From: JBGVSA01 sp049840475 | Lineage (GTDB): Bacteria; Pseudomonadota; Gammaproteobacteria; Burkholderiales; Rhodocyclaceae | Assembly: GCA_049840475.1 (NCBI GenBank) | Contig: JASGKX010000001.1 | Span: forward strand, 496,001-560,000 | Length of the DNA stretch: 64,000 bases | Direction of reading: 5' to 3' | Part shown: piece after piece, positions 23,908 to 32,997 of the stretch | Numbering within the stretch: position 1 is the first letter of the stretch | Layout of the letters: each line of letters starts with the position of its first letter | Translations under genes and position numbers: made by a program | Notes under the pieces: generated by a model | The model's database searches: none | Seen by the model: the letters and a program-made list of their open reading frames with translations, nothing else | What the model was told of the DNA's origin: nothing

Positions 23908-25839
23908 ATGGCAACCATTCACCCGCGCGTACTAGCGATGCTCGCCTGCGCCGTGCTGACGCTTTCAGCATGCGGCGGAAGCGACGGCAACAACGACGAC
24001 CCGCCCAGCACGCCTTCCGCTTCGAGCAGCAGCGTCACAAGCAGCAACGGCGCCTCCAGCGCATCGAGCGACAGCTCTTCATCATCGAGCACCAGCAGCG
24101 TCAATTCATCGGACAGTCATTCAACAAGCTCAACATCCTCGGTGAGCAGTTCATCCTCATCGAGCAGCGTGGCGTCCAGTTCGTCTGTGTCGTCGAGTTC
24201 GACGACAAGCGCACCTTCTTCAAGCTCAAGCGCTTCAAGCAAAGCCAGCAACTCAAGCACCACGTCTAGCACTGCCAGTTCGAATTCGTCCAACGCGTCA
24301 GCCACCTCATCGGCCGCCTCGTCGGATTCGTCCAACACTTCATCGAGTGCTTCAAATTCGTCGCCGCCGTCTTCGAGTTCGTCGTCGAGCACGCCGAGCG
24401 AGCCGGTCGGCCTGAGCATCTACAACGTCGACGGCTATGCCGCACTGGGCACCAAGGTCACCGGTGGCGGTGTTGTCGCCGAGGCCGACGCGACCTATCG
24501 CAAGGTCACCACGCCAGCCGAATTCGTCGCCGCCATCACGGCCGCCAAGATCGGCACGAAGCCGGCCCCGGTGAAGGTCATCGAAATCATGAACGACCTG
24601 AACCTCGGCACCATCGAGTCAGGCGTGGCCATCTCGGGCCCGTACCGCGCGCAGAAAACTCAGCCGCAGATTCATCCCGAATTGATACTGACCGGCATGA
24701 GCCTGATCGACATCCAGAAAATCGACGGCCTGACGATCTACTCCAAAAACGGCGCCACGCTGCGCCACGGCGAGCTGAACCTGAAGGATGTGAACAACGT
24801 CATCATCCGCAACCTCAAGTTCGACGAAGCCTGGGAATGGGACGAAGCCACCAAGGGCGACTACGACAAGAACGACTGGGACTACATCACGTTAGGCGAC
24901 GGCACCGCCGCCACCAAGGTGTGGATCGATCACTGCACGTTCTACAAGGCCTATGACGGCATCGTCGACATCAAGGGCGGCTCCAGCGGCATCACCATCT
25001 CGTGGAGCGAAATCCTCGGCGGCGACAGTCGTGGCGGCGCGTTCATCAAGGCGCAGATGGACTATCTCGAGGCCAGCAAACCGACGATGTACAAGAAGTT
25101 GCGCGACAACGGCCTGACGCAGGCGCAGATCACCCAAGTCACCAGCACTGTGAAGAAGGGACATCTTGTTGGGGCCACGGCGAAAGATACAAAGAACAAC
25201 AGCCTGCAACTGACACTGCACCACAACTATTACCAGGATCTGCAGGACCGCATGCCGCGCCTGCGGGGCGGTGACGTGCAGGTGTTCAATATCTTCGCCG
25301 ACAGCAGCAATGCTCGCGTCATCAAATCCTGGCTGGACCCGATCATCGCTGGCAGCGCCGCGCTCACGAAAGACTTCACCGGCACGGGCTCGTACCACTT
25401 CGGCATTACTTCGAACGGCACAATCTCGACCGAGAGCGGTGTCATCGAAGTTGACAACAGTCTGTATGTGGGTGTACCGACACCGCTGCGCAACAACCAG
25501 ACGAACCCGAGTGATGCCACTTACACGGGCTCGATCATCGCGCGCAACACGCAGCATGAACTGCTCGACTCCGACATGCCGGTGGCCTCGCACCAGAACA
25601 CGTACAGCGCGCTCGGCAAGACCTGGGCTGTGTGGAAGGGCAATAGCGCAGAGTCACTGAGTACTCTGGGACCGGTGCAGGCGCCTCCGATCTACCTGAG
25701 CTACAAGAATGCACCGCCGAACCCGATCGCGATGCATCAGCCCGGTGAGCTGCGTGCGCTGCTCCACACGGGCACCGAGCCTGCCGGCGCGGGGAGGATC
25801 ACGATGACGACGGCACAATGGCTCAATTCGCAGAACTGA
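23908..25839 (+). CDS. Pectate lyase, polysaccharide lyase family 1, lipoprotein with Ser-rich linker (copy 2)
   Basis: This 643-residue paralogue of the preceding gene has a lipobox (LSAC, about residue 24), a longer Ser-rich linker (about residues 35-160) and a PL1 catalytic domain almost identical to copy 1, including WIDHCTFYKAYDG and RMPRLRGGD. It has its own Shine-Dalgarno sequence (CCAGGAGAC) and lies downstream of the copy 1 terminator, so it is probably transcribed separately. The linker has diverged far more than the catalytic domain. That pattern suggests a tandem duplication whose enzyme half is under selection or kept alike by gene conversion. Confidence 0.93.
   Translation: MATIHPRVLAMLACAVLTLSACGGSDGNNDDPPSTPSASSSSVTSSNGASSASSDSSSSSSTSSVNSSDSHSTSSTSSVSSSSSSSSVASSSSVSSSSTTSAPSSSSSASSKASNSSTTSSTASSNSSNASATSSAASSDSSNTSSSASNSSPPSSSSSSSTPSEPVGLSIYNVDGYAALGTKVTGGGVVAEADATYRKVTTPAEFVAAITAAKIGTKPAPVKVIEIMNDLNLGTIESGVAISGPYRAQKTQPQIHPELILTGMSLIDIQKIDGLTIYSKNGATLRHGELNLKDVNNVIIRNLKFDEAWEWDEATKGDYDKNDWDYITLGDGTAATKVWIDHCTFYKAYDGIVDIKGGSSGITISWSEILGGDSRGGAFIKAQMDYLEASKPTMYKKLRDNGLTQAQITQVTSTVKKGHLVGATAKDTKNNSLQLTLHHNYYQDLQDRMPRLRGGDVQVFNIFADSSNARVIKSWLDPIIAGSAALTKDFTGTGSYHFGITSNGTISTESGVIEVDNSLYVGVPTPLRNNQTNPSDATYTGSIIARNTQHELLDSDMPVASHQNTYSALGKTWAVWKGNSAESLSTLGPVQAPPIYLSYKNAPPNPIAMHQPGELRALLHTGTEPAGAGRITMTTAQWLNSQN
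24409..25839 (+). repeat. Direct repeat, pectate lyase catalytic region copy 2
   Basis: This is the second copy of the repeat starting at 22166, offset 2243 bp and then 2246 bp after a one-codon insertion (TKPAP versus SKSL in the protein). Confidence 0.9.
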
Positions 25840-25883
25840 TGTGATCCATTGGCGAGCCCCGACAGCAGCCGGGCGCTCAAAGA

Positions 25884-25911
25884 AAAATGGCCAGCATATG
25901 CCGGCCATTTT
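25884..25911. terminator. Bidirectional terminator between pectate lyase 2 and the CBM2 lyase
   Basis: AAAATGGCC and GGCCATTTT form a stem with A/T runs on both sides, so it can end transcription from both convergent genes. Confidence 0.85.
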
Positions 25912-25937
25912 CATTTACGACTGCACACGGCGCGAGG

Positions 25938-27650
25938 TCAGAACGGCGCGTTGGTGTACCCCGGCGTGACGACAATATTGTCGAACCGCGCGGCAGACGG
26001 CGTCTGCGGCTCCCACGTCAGCGTCGGGAAGATCGCTGCATTCTTCTGCGAAGCGCACAGCTCGTCGAAACGTGCCTGCGTCAGGTTCGGGTACGACGGC
26101 ATCGACCCCAGGCAGGTCAGGCGCTTGGTCTCGTTGCCGCCGAAGAACGTGCTGAAGAACACTGCGTTGACCCACGTTGCCTGCGTGTCGGGCACCGTCC
26201 CCGGGCACGTGCCGTTGCACTCGTCGCGCAGGGCCACGCTCGGATAGACCAGCAAACGCTTGTCGGTGCCGGAGGCATCCTTGATGGCGAGGCTGACTTC
26301 ACCGTTGCCCGATAGCGGAACCGGATCGCCCTGGCTGTCGAGCACCAGGTTGCCGCTGCCATCACGCTGATAGACCACCGCATTGTTGTCATTGACCTTC
26401 ACCGACAGGCGGATGGTGTACCAGGTACCCGGCGCAAAGCGGAACTTGCCGTTGTTCGGAATCTGGCCGGGCACTTCATACGGTGCGTCGCCGTCGACAG
26501 CGTCGATCATGCGATCGATGCCGCAACTGCCGGACGGACGACTCTGGTCGTACGAGTACAGCTCGACCCGGCCATTCGCACGCCACATCAGGCGCACGCT
26601 CCAGTTGGAGCCTTGCCGCTTGGCGTTGCCGTCTTCGGTGCAGCCGCTGTCGAAGGCCTTGGATGCCAGCCCAGGCAGCTTGCCACCCTTGGCGAAGTCA
26701 AAACCCGGCTCGAAGTACACGTCATACGTCAGCGTGTAGGACTTCGACGGCACAGGTGCATTCGTGTCCTTGCCCTTGTCGTTGGTCGTGCCATCGATCG
26801 GCAGATTGGCCTGCGTCACGTCGGTCGCGGTGTTGGTGATGCCCGTGCCGGATGGCGTCCAGTCGATGACGCCGTTAGTCGTGGTGAAGACCGGATCGGC
26901 AGGCGGCTGCTTATGAATGCCGTCCGCATGGCGATAGACCACGCGATAGCAGTTCGAGCTGTCCGGGCCGCACGAAGCGGTGATCAAAGCGTTTTCCGGA
27001 TGCGCCTTGATCTTGGAGCTGTCGATGTTGTTGGTCCAGATTGCGCCCGTTGTGAGCGAATTGAAGGTCTGCTTGTAAGCCGGCGCGACCGAGCTCGAAC
27101 TGCTCGACGAACTGGACGAGACGCTCGATGACGCAGACGACGACACTGAAGAACTGCTCGAGCTGCTGGAACTCGACGCCGCCGAGGACGAGGACGACGC
27201 CACCGACGACGACGAGGACGACACAGAAGACGAACTCGAGCTGGACGAACCACCTACGGGCACGCCACCGACCAAAAAGGTACAGGGCGAACCATTGATG
27301 ACGCAGTTGGCCAGGTTGGCAGCGTTGAACGTGCCATTGGCCGTAAAGCCGAAGCTTGCGGTCTTGCCCGAATTGATCGTCCCGTTGAATGAAACGTTGG
27401 TGAAGGTGTAAGGATCGGTACCGCTCTTGTTGGCGCTGTAGAAGCTCTTGAGCGAATTACCGAGGGTGAAGCTCAACGACCAACCGCTGATGGTGGTACC
27501 GGTATCGTTTGTGATGACAACGTCGGTCGTGTAGTTGGCGCTGCTCGTACTCTTTATCTGGAAGTTCACGGTCACTGCGTGGGCCTGGCCAGCAAGCGCC
27601 AGGACCACCAGCGAACCGAGAAACCGCCCTATCGGACTTGTGATTTTCAT
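25938..27650 (-). CDS. Secreted CBM2 - polyserine linker - polysaccharide lyase (PL14/PL20-like)
   Basis: This 570-residue exported protein has a Sec signal (cleavage after AQA/AHA near residue 25), a family-2 carbohydrate-binding module (about 26-135), a nearly pure polyserine linker (about 140-200) and a C-terminal beta-jelly-roll domain. The pattern FAKGGKLPGL near residues 317-326 and the later WRANGRVELYSYDQ are typical of alginate/glucuronan lyases of families PL14 and PL20. CBM2 normally binds cellulose or xylan. The actual substrate (glucuronan, alginate or another polyuronate) cannot be fixed from sequence. Start 27650 follows GGAGGAGAC. The upstream AT-rich region holds repeated dyads. 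The gene is convergent with the pectate lyases. Confidence 0.85.
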   Translation of the reverse strand: MKITSPIGRFLGSLVVLALAGQAHAVTVNFQIKSTSSANYTTDVVITNDTGTTISGWSLSFTLGNSLKSFYSANKSGTDPYTFTNVSFNGTINSGKTASFGFTANGTFNAANLANCVINGSPCTFLVGGVPVGGSSSSSSSSVSSSSSSVASSSSSAASSSSSSSSSSVSSSASSSVSSSSSSSSSSVAPAYKQTFNSLTTGAIWTNNIDSSKIKAHPENALITASCGPDSSNCYRVVYRHADGIHKQPPADPVFTTTNGVIDWTPSGTGITNTATDVTQANLPIDGTTNDKGKDTNAPVPSKSYTLTYDVYFEPGFDFAKGGKLPGLASKAFDSGCTEDGNAKRQGSNWSVRLMWRANGRVELYSYDQSRPSGSCGIDRMIDAVDGDAPYEVPGQIPNNGKFRFAPGTWYTIRLSVKVNDNNAVVYQRDGSGNLVLDSQGDPVPLSGNGEVSLAIKDASGTDKRLLVYPSVALRDECNGTCPGTVPDTQATWVNAVFFSTFFGGNETKRLTCLGSMPSYPNLTQARFDELCASQKNAAIFPTLTWEPQTPSAARFDNIVVTPGYTNAPF

Positions 27651-27697
27651 GCTGTCTCCTCCGTTGAATGACAGGCCTTTGCGAGGCCCGCGGCGGA

Positions 27698-27817
27698 GTA
27701 AAACGTTAAACAGCATGAACTACCACTAGGAAACTTTCTTACACGTAAACCTTTATGTTAAAACGAATATATTGTCAGTTAATCGTTTTACTCGATTTGC
27801 TGGCCGTTTTAACGTTT
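27698..27817 (-). promoter_or_regulatory. Cluster of CG-centred AT-rich dyads upstream of the CBM2 lyase
   Basis: Five related sites lie in about 120 bp: GTAAAACGTTAAAC (27698), CACGTAAAC (27742), GTTAAAACG (27757), AATCGTTTTAC (27781) and CGTTTTAACGTTT (27805). GTTAAAACG and CGTTTTAAC are exact inverted copies. The AT-flanked central CG is the style of LacI-family operators. They begin 48 bp upstream of the start codon. The region is much more AT-rich than its neighbours and probably holds the promoter; regulator identity is inferred only. Confidence 0.45.
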
Positions 27818-27825
27818 CAAGTGAA

Positions 27826-28137
27826 TCAACGCTTGAGGACGTGGGCTGCGCACCACCCCTTGCCGGCAACCTGTTTGCCGCCGAAAGCCGAGCAAGGCGC
27901 CCACGCATCGGTCGGTTTGCCGGCAAACAGCTGGCAGTTGGCGCAGGTGTCGCCTGCCTTGTAGTTGGCGTACTTCTTCTTGTCAACCTTGCCAGCGTCT
28001 TCCTTGTAGCCCAGCGCCACGGCGGTCGGATCGGTCTCGGCTACCTTTGCGGCCTGGGCGTTGGCCATGCGGCTGCCCAGGAGGCCCAGGCCGATGACGG
28101 CCGGCATGGCGGCCATGAAACGACGACGTTTGTTCAT
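27826..28137 (-). CDS. High-potential iron-sulfur protein (HiPIP)
   Basis: This 103-residue protein has an N-terminal RRRF twin-arginine-like signal followed by a hydrophobic stretch and a mature domain with four cysteines at about residues 65, 68, 82 and 96 (CANCQLF ... APCSAF ... GWC). This is the HiPIP arrangement for one 4Fe-4S cluster. HiPIPs are periplasmic one-electron carriers, here possibly feeding an oxidase. Start 28137 (MNKRRRF) was chosen for the Tat motif; an upstream in-frame ATG at 28158 is less likely. The gene lies between the lyase operator region and the macrodomain gene. Confidence 0.92.
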   Translation of the reverse strand: MNKRRRFMAAMPAVIGLGLLGSRMANAQAAKVAETDPTAVALGYKEDAGKVDKKKYANYKAGDTCANCQLFAGKPTDAWAPCSAFGGKQVAGKGWCAAHVLKR

Positions 28138-28335
28138 TCTTTTCACCCTTTTTGCCACATGTTGGAGCCGTTACCTTATACGAGATGAGCAGTCCGGACA
28201 CCCCAGAGGCTCATCGCACGATTTGATGGTAATCAAATGCAAAAAGCGCTGCGGGGCGCCGGACGGCGCTTGCCGAAATCGACGGTAGCCCTCAGCATCG
28301 GCTCCGCCGACGGCGCAGCCGCTGGGAGCTCGACC

Positions 28336-28875
28336 ATGACAAGCTTGCATGCCTTCATCGCGGATATCACCACGCTAAAGATGGACGCCATCGTAAACGC
28401 CGCCAATACGAGTCTGCTCGGCGGCGGCGGTGTCGACGGCGCCATCCATCGTGCTGCCGGCCCCGGCCTGCTGGCCGAGTGCCGCCTGCTGGGCGGTTGC
28501 CGGACAGGCTCGGCCAAGCTGACGGGCGGTCACGACCTGCCGGCGCGATACGTCATCCACACAGTTGGCCCCGTCTGGCAAGGCGGACGACATGGCGAAG
28601 CCGAACAGCTTGCCGCCTGCTATCGCAACAGCCTGGAACTGGCCGAGGCCCGCCGCCTGCACAGCATCGCCTTCCCGTGCATCAGCACGGGTGTCTATGG
28701 CTACCCCGCCGAAGAAGCCGCCCAGATCGCCGTACGGACTGTGCGTGGTTTTGTGAGTGCGGGAAGCTCTTTGAGCGACGTGTCCTTCTGCTGCTTTTCC
28801 GAAGCCGACCAGGCGCTGTACCACGCACTGCTGGAAGAGCCCCCCGGCGGCGGCGCTGCGGAGCGCTCCACATGA
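28336..28875 (+). CDS. Macrodomain protein (ADP-ribose / O-acetyl-ADP-ribose hydrolase type)
   Basis: This 179-residue single macrodomain has the diagnostic NAANTSLLGGGGVDGAIH ligand loop (about residues 23-40) and CISTGVYGYP (about 116-125). MacroD-type enzymes of this sort remove ADP-ribose from acidic residues or deacetylate O-acetyl-ADP-ribose. The start at 28336 has GGGAG upstream and gives the usual family beginning; the longer frame was rejected. Its stop overlaps the start of the following diguanylate cyclase gene in an ATGA, so the two are probably co-translated. This is an unusual pairing of ADP-ribose and c-di-GMP functions. Confidence 0.9.
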   Translation: MTSLHAFIADITTLKMDAIVNAANTSLLGGGGVDGAIHRAAGPGLLAECRLLGGCRTGSAKLTGGHDLPARYVIHTVGPVWQGGRHGEAEQLAACYRNSLELAEARRLHSIAFPCISTGVYGYPAEEAAQIAVRTVRGFVSAGSSLSDVSFCCFSEADQALYHALLEEPPGGGAAERST

Positions 28876-31424
28876 CCGCATCGAGCAAGAAACCCCTTCG
28901 TTCCACTAGCCTCATCTCGCGACCACGCCGGCTGGATCTCGCCACGTGGATTCGCATGGGTGCCGTGCTCACCGTGCTGGTCACGGTGATACCGCTGTTG
29001 ATCGTGGTGGATCGCTTCGCCAAGCACTACGCAGAGCGGCAGGCGGTGGAATCGCTCGACCAGATCGCCAGCGAACTCCGTGATGGTCTCGATCGCGGCA
29101 TGTTCGAGCGCTACGTCGAGATCGTGCGTATCTCCAGTGCCGACACCATCGTGCACAGCGACGTACCGGCGCGCGTGCAACGCATGCTCGAACGCCTGCA
29201 AGCGACACTCCCGACTTACGCCTGGATCGGCGTCACCGATGCCGACGGTGTCGTGCAAGCCGCCACTGGCGGGCTGCTCAATGGCGTCAACGTCAGCGCA
29301 CGGCCTTGGTTCAAGGCCGGGGCCATCGCGCCACATGTAGGGGACGTCCATCAGGCGGAGCTGCTTGCCTCCCTGCTGCCGCAGCAAAGCGAACCCTGGC
29401 GCTTCGTCAACATCTCGGCGCCAATCCGCATGCCCGACGGCACGCTCATCGGCGTGATCGGCGCGCATTTGTCATGGAACTGGGCGGCCCAGCTCGAAAA
29501 AGAGCTGATCGAGAATGAACGGATCAAGCGCGGCGCCGACGTGTGGATCGTCGATCGCAGCGGCGCGGTGCTGCTCGGCCCGCCCGGCCAGAGCACCACG
29601 CGCGTCAACATCGGCGCCCTGCGCCACAAGGAACACGGCCAACCGCAGTTGTTCGCGACCTGGCCCGATGGCCATCGCTACGCCACCGCCATCAGCGACA
29701 CGCTCGGCTACATGTCATACCCCGGCCTAGGCTGGACAGTGGTGGTTCGCCAGCCCGAATCGGTCGTCTACGCGGAGTTCCGTGAGCTGCAAGCGCAGTT
29801 GGTCATGACGGGGGCGCTGGTGTGCACGGTGTTCTTCCTGCTTGCGACGGTATTCGCGCGCGGTCTGGCGCGTCCGCTCAATGAACTGTCGCGCGCGGTC
29901 GAACGACACACGGCGGGCGAGCATGACATCGACATTCGCCGCCAATCCAATTATCACGAATCCTTCGTGCTGTCCGACGCGATCATCCAGATGATCGACA
30001 CCGAGCGACAGCACACGCGCGAACTCGCCGCGCTCAATGCATCGCTCGAACAACGAGTGGAAGAGCGTACCGAAGCGCTTCACGAAGCCAACGAACATCT
30101 GGCGCGCGCGCTCATCGAACGCGGCCAGGCCGAAGACGCGGCACTGCGCAGCGAAGAGCAGGTGCGCGACATCCTGCGCAATGCCAACGTGGCCTGCATG
30201 ACAGTCGACGAGCAGTTCCGCATCACGTCATGGAACCAGCAGGCGCAGTACACCTTCGGATGGATGGCAAGCGAAGTCATGGGCGAGCGCCTCACCGATC
30301 TGCTGGTGCCGCAGCCCTTCCGCGACGACTACGAGCACTTGCTGCGCGGCGCGCTCACCCATAAGGCCGACCGCTCCATGGACGCGCCACGGCATGAACT
30401 CACGCTGCTGCGACGTGACGGCGTAGCGTTCATAGGTGAAGTCACGACCTCTGTCGTACGGCGCGGTGACACGGTCATCATCACCGGCTTCGTGCACGAC
30501 ATCAGCGAACGCAAGGAAGCGGAGCGAGCACTCCGTGAAAGCCAGAAGCGGCTCAAGACGATTACCGACAACCTGCCCGTGCTGATCGGCTATATCGACA
30601 CCGACCTGCGCTACGGCTTTGCCAACCAGGCGTACCACACGATCTTCGGAGTCGACCCCGCCAATATCATTGGGCACAAAGCGCACGACGTGCTGGTGCC
30701 CGACACCTTGGCACGCGTCGCACCTTACATGGACCGTGCCCGTGCGGGCGAACAGGTGGAATTCGAGAACGTCATCGCCATGGACGGCACCGAGCGCTAC
30801 CTGCTGACGACCTACATTCCGCACATCGACGAAGCGACTGGCAAGGTGCTTGGCTTCTACACAATGGGCGTCAACATCACCGAGCGCAAGCAACTTGAAC
30901 TACGGCTCGAAGAGCAGGCCATGCAAGACCCGCTGACCGGCCTGCCGAACCGGCGAGCATTCATGGAACGTCTGCCGCAGGCGATGGCGCGCGCGCGCCG
31001 CTGGGGTAAATCGTGCGCGCTGATGTTCCTTGATCTGGACGGTTTCAAGAATGTGAACGACACGCTCGGCCACGAGGCGGGAGACGAACTGCTGCGCCAG
31101 TTCGCCATGCGTCTGCTGCAGAGCGTGCGTCAAACCGACACCGTTGCGCGTCTGGCGGGGGACGAGTTCACCGTGTTGCTCGAATCGCTGGGCGACGGCA
31201 TCGATGACGCCCGCGAAGTGAGTCGCCACATCGTCGAAGCGATGGCAACGCCGTTCTACATTGCAGATCAACAGCTGACCATAACGACCAGCATCGGGAT
31301 CGCGCTCTATCGCCCGGACAGCACACACAACGCCGACCGTCTGTTGGCGGCCGCCGACGAAGCAATGTACGCCGCCAAGCGCGCGGGCAAGAACGGCGTG
31401 CAGCTCGCCCCCGAAGAAGTCTGA
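28872..31424 (+). CDS. Membrane diguanylate cyclase with periplasmic sensor, HAMP, two PAS and GGDEF domains
   Basis: This 850-residue protein has TM1 at about 28-48, a Cache-like periplasmic sensor at about 50-305, TM2 at about 308-328, HAMP to about 380 and a coiled coil. PAS domains start near 426 and 560, and a GGDEF domain runs from about 685 to the end. The active-site motif is AGDEF (near 762), not GGDEF, a variant seen in some active enzymes. The product-inhibition I-site R-x-x-D is kept five residues upstream (RQTD). No EAL domain is present, so c-di-GMP synthesis is the expected activity. It overlaps the macrodomain gene by 4 bp. Confidence 0.9.
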   Translation: MTASSKKPLRSTSLISRPRRLDLATWIRMGAVLTVLVTVIPLLIVVDRFAKHYAERQAVESLDQIASELRDGLDRGMFERYVEIVRISSADTIVHSDVPARVQRMLERLQATLPTYAWIGVTDADGVVQAATGGLLNGVNVSARPWFKAGAIAPHVGDVHQAELLASLLPQQSEPWRFVNISAPIRMPDGTLIGVIGAHLSWNWAAQLEKELIENERIKRGADVWIVDRSGAVLLGPPGQSTTRVNIGALRHKEHGQPQLFATWPDGHRYATAISDTLGYMSYPGLGWTVVVRQPESVVYAEFRELQAQLVMTGALVCTVFFLLATVFARGLARPLNELSRAVERHTAGEHDIDIRRQSNYHESFVLSDAIIQMIDTERQHTRELAALNASLEQRVEERTEALHEANEHLARALIERGQAEDAALRSEEQVRDILRNANVACMTVDEQFRITSWNQQAQYTFGWMASEVMGERLTDLLVPQPFRDDYEHLLRGALTHKADRSMDAPRHELTLLRRDGVAFIGEVTTSVVRRGDTVIITGFVHDISERKEAERALRESQKRLKTITDNLPVLIGYIDTDLRYGFANQAYHTIFGVDPANIIGHKAHDVLVPDTLARVAPYMDRARAGEQVEFENVIAMDGTERYLLTTYIPHIDEATGKVLGFYTMGVNITERKQLELRLEEQAMQDPLTGLPNRRAFMERLPQAMARARRWGKSCALMFLDLDGFKNVNDTLGHEAGDELLRQFAMRLLQSVRQTDTVARLAGDEFTVLLESLGDGIDDAREVSRHIVEAMATPFYIADQQLTITTSIGIALYRPDSTHNADRLLAAADEAMYAAKRAGKNGVQLAPEEV

Positions 31425-31427
31425 GCG

Positions 31428-32933
31428 TCAGTCCTCCTCGACGAACACGACCTCGCGACCGCGCTTGATTGCCGGCACGAGTACGGCAATCAGCAGCAGC
31501 ACCGCCATCGCCAGCAGCACGGCAGAGATCGGCCGCGTGATGAACACCGTCGGGTCTCCGCGCGACAACGACAGCGCACGACGAAGGTTCTCTTCCAGCA
31601 TCGGCCCCAGGATGAACCCCAGCAACAACGGTGCGGGTTCGCATTCCAGCCGATGGAAGATGTAGCCGAGCAGCGCGAACGGCAGCGTCAGCATCACGTC
31701 GAACAGGTTGTTCTGGATGCCGTACACACCGATCGCGCAACACACGAGAATGCACGGATACAGCAAGCGATAAGGCACACGCAGCATGCGAATCCAGATG
31801 CCGATCAGCGGCAGATTGAGCACCAGCAGAATGGCGTTACCCACCCACATCGACGCAATCAGGCCCCAGAACAACGCCGGGTCGGTGTTCATGACCTGCG
31901 GGCCGGGCTGGATGTTGTGAATCGTCATCGCGCCGATCATCAACGCCATGACGGGGTTGGGCGGAATGCCCAGCGTCAGCATCGGGATGAACGAAGTCTG
32001 CGCGCCTGCATTGTTTGCCGACTCCGGCCCGGCCACACCTTCGATAGCGCCACGGCCGAACTCCTGCGGAGTACGCGAGAGCTTTTTCTCCAGCGAATAC
32101 GAGGCGAACGACGACATCAACGCGCCACCGCCCGGCAGCACGCCAAGAATCGATCCGAGCAAGGTGCCGCGCACGACGGCTGGCGCTGAACGGCGCATGT
32201 CGGCGCGTGTCGGCCACAGACTGGAGACCTTCTGCAGGCTGGCTTCGCCCGCTTCCGATTGCTCAAGATTGCGGATGATTTCGGCGAAGGCAAACAAGCC
32301 CATCGCCACCACCACAAAGTTGAAACCATCGGAAAGCTCCGGCACATCGAACGCAAAGCGCTGCACGCCCGAGTTCACATCGGTGCCGACCATGCCAAGC
32401 AGCAGGCCCAGCACGATCATCGCAAAGGCCTTGAGCAGCGAGCCGTGCGCCAACACCACCGCGCCCACCAACCCCAACACCATCAGCGACACGTACTCGG
32501 CCGAGCGGAAGCTCGTCGCGAATTCCGAGAGCGGCGTGGCGAATGCAGCGATAAGGATCGTCGCCACCGTACCGGCAAAGAAAGACCCGAGCGCAGCAAT
32601 CGCCAAGGCGGCACCCGCCCTACCCTGCTTCGCCATCTGGTATCCGTCGAGACAAGTCACCACCGACGACGACTCGCCCGGCAGATTCACCAGGATCGCG
32701 GTGATCGAACCACCGTACTGCGCGCCATAGTAGATACCCGCCAGCATGATCAGCGCCGACACCGGCGACAGCGCATAGGTAAGCGGCAGCAACATGGCAA
32801 TGGTCGACACGGGGCCAAGTCCCGGCAGCACGCCAACGGCAGTGCCGAACAACGCGCCGATAAAGCAGTACATCAGATTATTGAGCGTCAGCGCGGTTTC
32901 GAAGCCGAGCGCCAGATGGTTGAGCAGATCCAT
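31428..32933 (-). CDS. tctA: Tripartite tricarboxylate transporter, large membrane subunit
   Basis: This 501-residue polytopic protein has about eleven to twelve hydrophobic segments and TctA family motifs, including LPGLGPVSTIAMLLPLTY near the N-terminus and the GGGALMSSFASYSLEKK region. With TctB and the periplasmic TctC it forms a secondary transporter for carboxylic acids. The three genes are in the order tctC-tctB-tctA on the minus strand. No TctDE two-component regulator is in the window. Its stop lies 3 bp from the end of the convergent diguanylate cyclase gene. Confidence 0.95.
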   Translation of the reverse strand: MDLLNHLALGFETALTLNNLMYCFIGALFGTAVGVLPGLGPVSTIAMLLPLTYALSPVSALIMLAGIYYGAQYGGSITAILVNLPGESSSVVTCLDGYQMAKQGRAGAALAIAALGSFFAGTVATILIAAFATPLSEFATSFRSAEYVSLMVLGLVGAVVLAHGSLLKAFAMIVLGLLLGMVGTDVNSGVQRFAFDVPELSDGFNFVVVAMGLFAFAEIIRNLEQSEAGEASLQKVSSLWPTRADMRRSAPAVVRGTLLGSILGVLPGGGALMSSFASYSLEKKLSRTPQEFGRGAIEGVAGPESANNAGAQTSFIPMLTLGIPPNPVMALMIGAMTIHNIQPGPQVMNTDPALFWGLIASMWVGNAILLVLNLPLIGIWIRMLRVPYRLLYPCILVCCAIGVYGIQNNLFDVMLTLPFALLGYIFHRLECEPAPLLLGFILGPMLEENLRRALSLSRGDPTVFITRPISAVLLAMAVLLLIAVLVPAIKRGREVVFVEED

Positions 32934-32997
32934 GATCAGGCCGGTACAAAGAGTGCGCGCGAGCGAACGCGCGAAAAGTCAGGAGCGATAAGGCCGT

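Noticed and set aside
24000..24400. Short repeats in the serine-linker DNA as a CRISPR or VNTR locus
   Set aside because: They are irregular TCG/AGC codon runs in frame within a lipoprotein linker, without constant repeats and spacers.
28479..28871. Upstream extension of the diguanylate cyclase frame through the macrodomain gene
   Set aside because: It is a shadow of the macrodomain gene; ATG 28872 gives a normal membrane-protein start.
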